From CALMJB01 sp963977945 (GTDB lineage Bacteria > Actinomycetota > Actinomycetes > Nanopelagicales > Nanopelagicaceae): a stretch of DNA of 7,822 nt. Both the position numbers and the translations under genes were made by a program. The stretch is from contig CAXBQO010000045.1 of the NCBI GenBank assembly GCA_963977945.1, forward strand, positions 1-7,822. Reading direction: 5' to 3'. Within the stretch, counting starts at the first letter, position 1; each line of letters begins with the position of its first letter. The notes beneath the pieces were generated by a model. The model was not told the origin of the DNA. It saw only the letters and a program-made list of their open reading frames with translations, and made no database searches. Below are positions 6,545-7,822 of this stretch, piece by piece.

Positions 6545-7822
6545 TTATTCTTTCGGTTCCGTTGCACCAGCGGATTTAGCCGCCTGTGCAGATTTGCTTC
6601 CTTTCCGCTTACGTAAAACCCAACCTAAAATATTTGATTGCTTTCCTCGCGCAACTGCAAGTGCGCCCGCTGGAACATCTTCAGTAACAACTGATCCTGC
6701 CGCAGTGTATGCGCCGTCTCCGATAGTAACGGGCGCGACCAGCATTGAATCGCTACCGATTCGAACATCATTGCCAATTTTGGTTTCATGTTTGTTTTCG
6801 CCATCAAAATTAACCACGACAGTTGCCGCACCAATATTTGTACCACTGCCGATGGTGGCATCACCGATGTATGAAAGATGTGGAACTTTTGAATCTTGAC
6901 CAATCTTTGAATTTTTAACTTCAACATATGCACCTACGCGGGTGTTTGCCGCCAACACAGTGTCGGCTCGTAAATATGAAAACGGACCAACATTTGCACT
7001 CTCACCAATCACAGCTGATATCGCAAAACTTTCAATAACTTGCGCACCTGATTTAACTTCGCAATCTGTCAAAGTTGTTCTTGGTCCAATAGTGCAGTTA
7101 CTTGCAATCTTGGTATCTCCGTGCAGCGCACTGCCTGGCAAAATCGTTACATCTTTTGCAATCGTTACTGATTTATCTATCCAGGTAGTGGTCGGATCGA
7201 TGATTGAAACCCCGTTAAACATATGTTGTTCGTTAATTCGATCCCGCAAAATTGCGGCGCAATCTGCCAATTTAGCTCGATCATTTACCCCCAAAATTTC
7301 TACGTAATCTGCCACGTTATAACTTGAAACTGGCTGATTAGCCTCAACTAAATGTTCAATTACATCAGTTAAATAAAGTTCATTTTGCGAGTTGTTTCGC
7401 TCTAATTTTGAAATAGCATCTTGTAACTTATCGAGTGCAAATACATATATTCCACTATTAATTTCATCAATTGCTTTTGTGGCAGCATCTGCCTCTTTTT
7501 CCTCAACTATGTGTGTGATTTTTCCTTTGGAATCTCGCACGATTCTGCCGTAGCCAGTTGGATCTGGAACCGTTGCGGTCAGAATTGTCGCCGCACTTTT
7601 GCTACGCTCATGAACTTCAAATAATTCCACCAAAGTCATTCCAGTTATTAGTGGAATATCGCCAGCCATAATCAAAACTGAGCCATTATTTTTTTCACCA
7701 GCCAGCGCCAATTCAGTAGCGTGACCAGTTCCATTTCTTACCGATTGAAAAACTATCTTTGCGTTTGGAGCAATAACTTTTATGTGCGCTTCTACCGCTT
7801 CACGATGTGCGCCAACAACGAT
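6545..7822 (-). CDS. glmU: Bifunctional GlmU, N-acetylglucosamine-1-P uridyltransferase / glucosamine-1-P acetyltransferase (5' end outside window)
   Basis: GlmU acetylates glucosamine-1-phosphate and couples it to UTP, giving UDP-GlcNAc for peptidoglycan. The frame is open to the right edge with 425 residues visible; about the first 50-60, including the nucleotide-binding GxGTRM loop, are missing. Visible in the uridyltransferase half are VVGAHREAVEAHI, the QSVRNGTGHAT substrate motif, GDIPLI with the metal-binding Asp (visible residue 55) and EINSGIYVF. From about visible residue 200 the hexapeptide beta-helix acetyltransferase domain begins; Arg285, Lys303, His315, Tyr318 and Asn338 match the catalytic and substrate residues of the family. 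The family's NYDG reads NFDG here. The end, WVLRKRKGS followed by an Ala/Lys-rich tail, resembles actinobacterial GlmU. The TAA stop is directly followed by a stem-loop, then prs. Internal TTG or ATG codons are not the true start. Confidence 0.97.
   Translation of the reverse strand: MVVGAHREAVEAHIKVIAPNAKIVFQSVRNGTGHATELALAGEKNNGSVLIMAGDIPLITGMTLVELFEVHERSKSAATILTATVPDPTGYGRIVRDSKGKITHIVEEKEADAATKAIDEINSGIYVFALDKLQDAISKLERNNSQNELYLTDVIEHLVEANQPVSSYNVADYVEILGVNDRAKLADCAAILRDRINEQHMFNGVSIIDPTTTWIDKSVTIAKDVTILPGSALHGDTKIASNCTIGPRTTLTDCEVKSGAQVIESFAISAVIGESANVGPFSYLRADTVLAANTRVGAYVEVKNSKIGQDSKVPHLSYIGDATIGSGTNIGAATVVVNFDGENKHETKIGNDVRIGSDSMLVAPVTIGDGAYTAAGSVVTEDVPAGALAVARGKQSNILGWVLRKRKGSKSAQAAKSAGATEPKE

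Noticed and set aside
6594..7307. Plus-strand frames of about 100-120 codons and a minus-strand 102-codon frame over glmU
   Set aside because: All overlap the conserved acetyltransferase half of glmU and show no family features of their own.
7709..7711. A TTG start for glmU giving a 388-residue protein
   Set aside because: The frame stays open upstream to the window edge and carries the conserved GlmU motifs VVGAHREAVEAHI and QSVRNGTGHA, so the true start is outside.
1..7822. Mobile element, CRISPR array, tRNA/rRNA or a new defence-type system
   Set aside because: No terminal inverted repeats, transposase, spaced repeats or cloverleaf-like segments were seen; every long frame is a standard housekeeping gene.

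Overview
The window is a compact stretch of bacterial chromosome that carries housekeeping genes. I recognise six protein genes, all with clear families. The DNA is AT-rich. Three of the five visible start codons are GTG. The protein sequences look actinobacterial: the GlmU C-terminus (from about WVLRKRKGS to the end), the Prs N-terminus (RLRLFSGRAYPELAEEVA) and the long Ala-rich L25/CTC tail. A low-GC actinobacterium, such as the small-genome freshwater Nanopelagicales (acI) group, is my best guess. That is inference and no search was run.

Layout, left to right. Positions 1-1113 hold the N-terminal third of mfd (transcription-repair coupling factor) on the minus strand, running off the left edge. 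A 176-base divergent gap with a strong GC-capped hairpin follows. Then comes a complete ppc (PEP carboxylase) on the plus strand, ending only 3 bases from the stop of pth (peptidyl-tRNA hydrolase, minus strand). Further right, all on the minus strand, are rplY/ctc (ribosomal protein L25), prs (PRPP synthetase) and glmU (UDP-GlcNAc synthesis), which runs off the right edge.

Read on the minus strand, the order is glmU-prs-rplY-pth-(ppc, opposite)-mfd. The glmU-prs-ctc-pth-mfd backbone is widely conserved in Gram-positive bacteria; here ppc sits in reverse orientation between pth and mfd. The genes join envelope precursor supply, PRPP for nucleotides and cofactors, ribosome function, peptidyl-tRNA recycling, transcription-coupled repair and oxaloacetate replenishment. 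They share a neighbourhood rather than a single pathway.

I did not find a novel multi-gene system, mobile element, CRISPR array or RNA gene. The points worth a second look are non-coding: a five-unit 11-bp repeat upstream of rplY, possible alternative hairpins in the rplY leader, a stem-loop directly after the glmU stop, the hairpin between mfd and ppc, and a four-codon mini-ORF just before the ppc GTG start.
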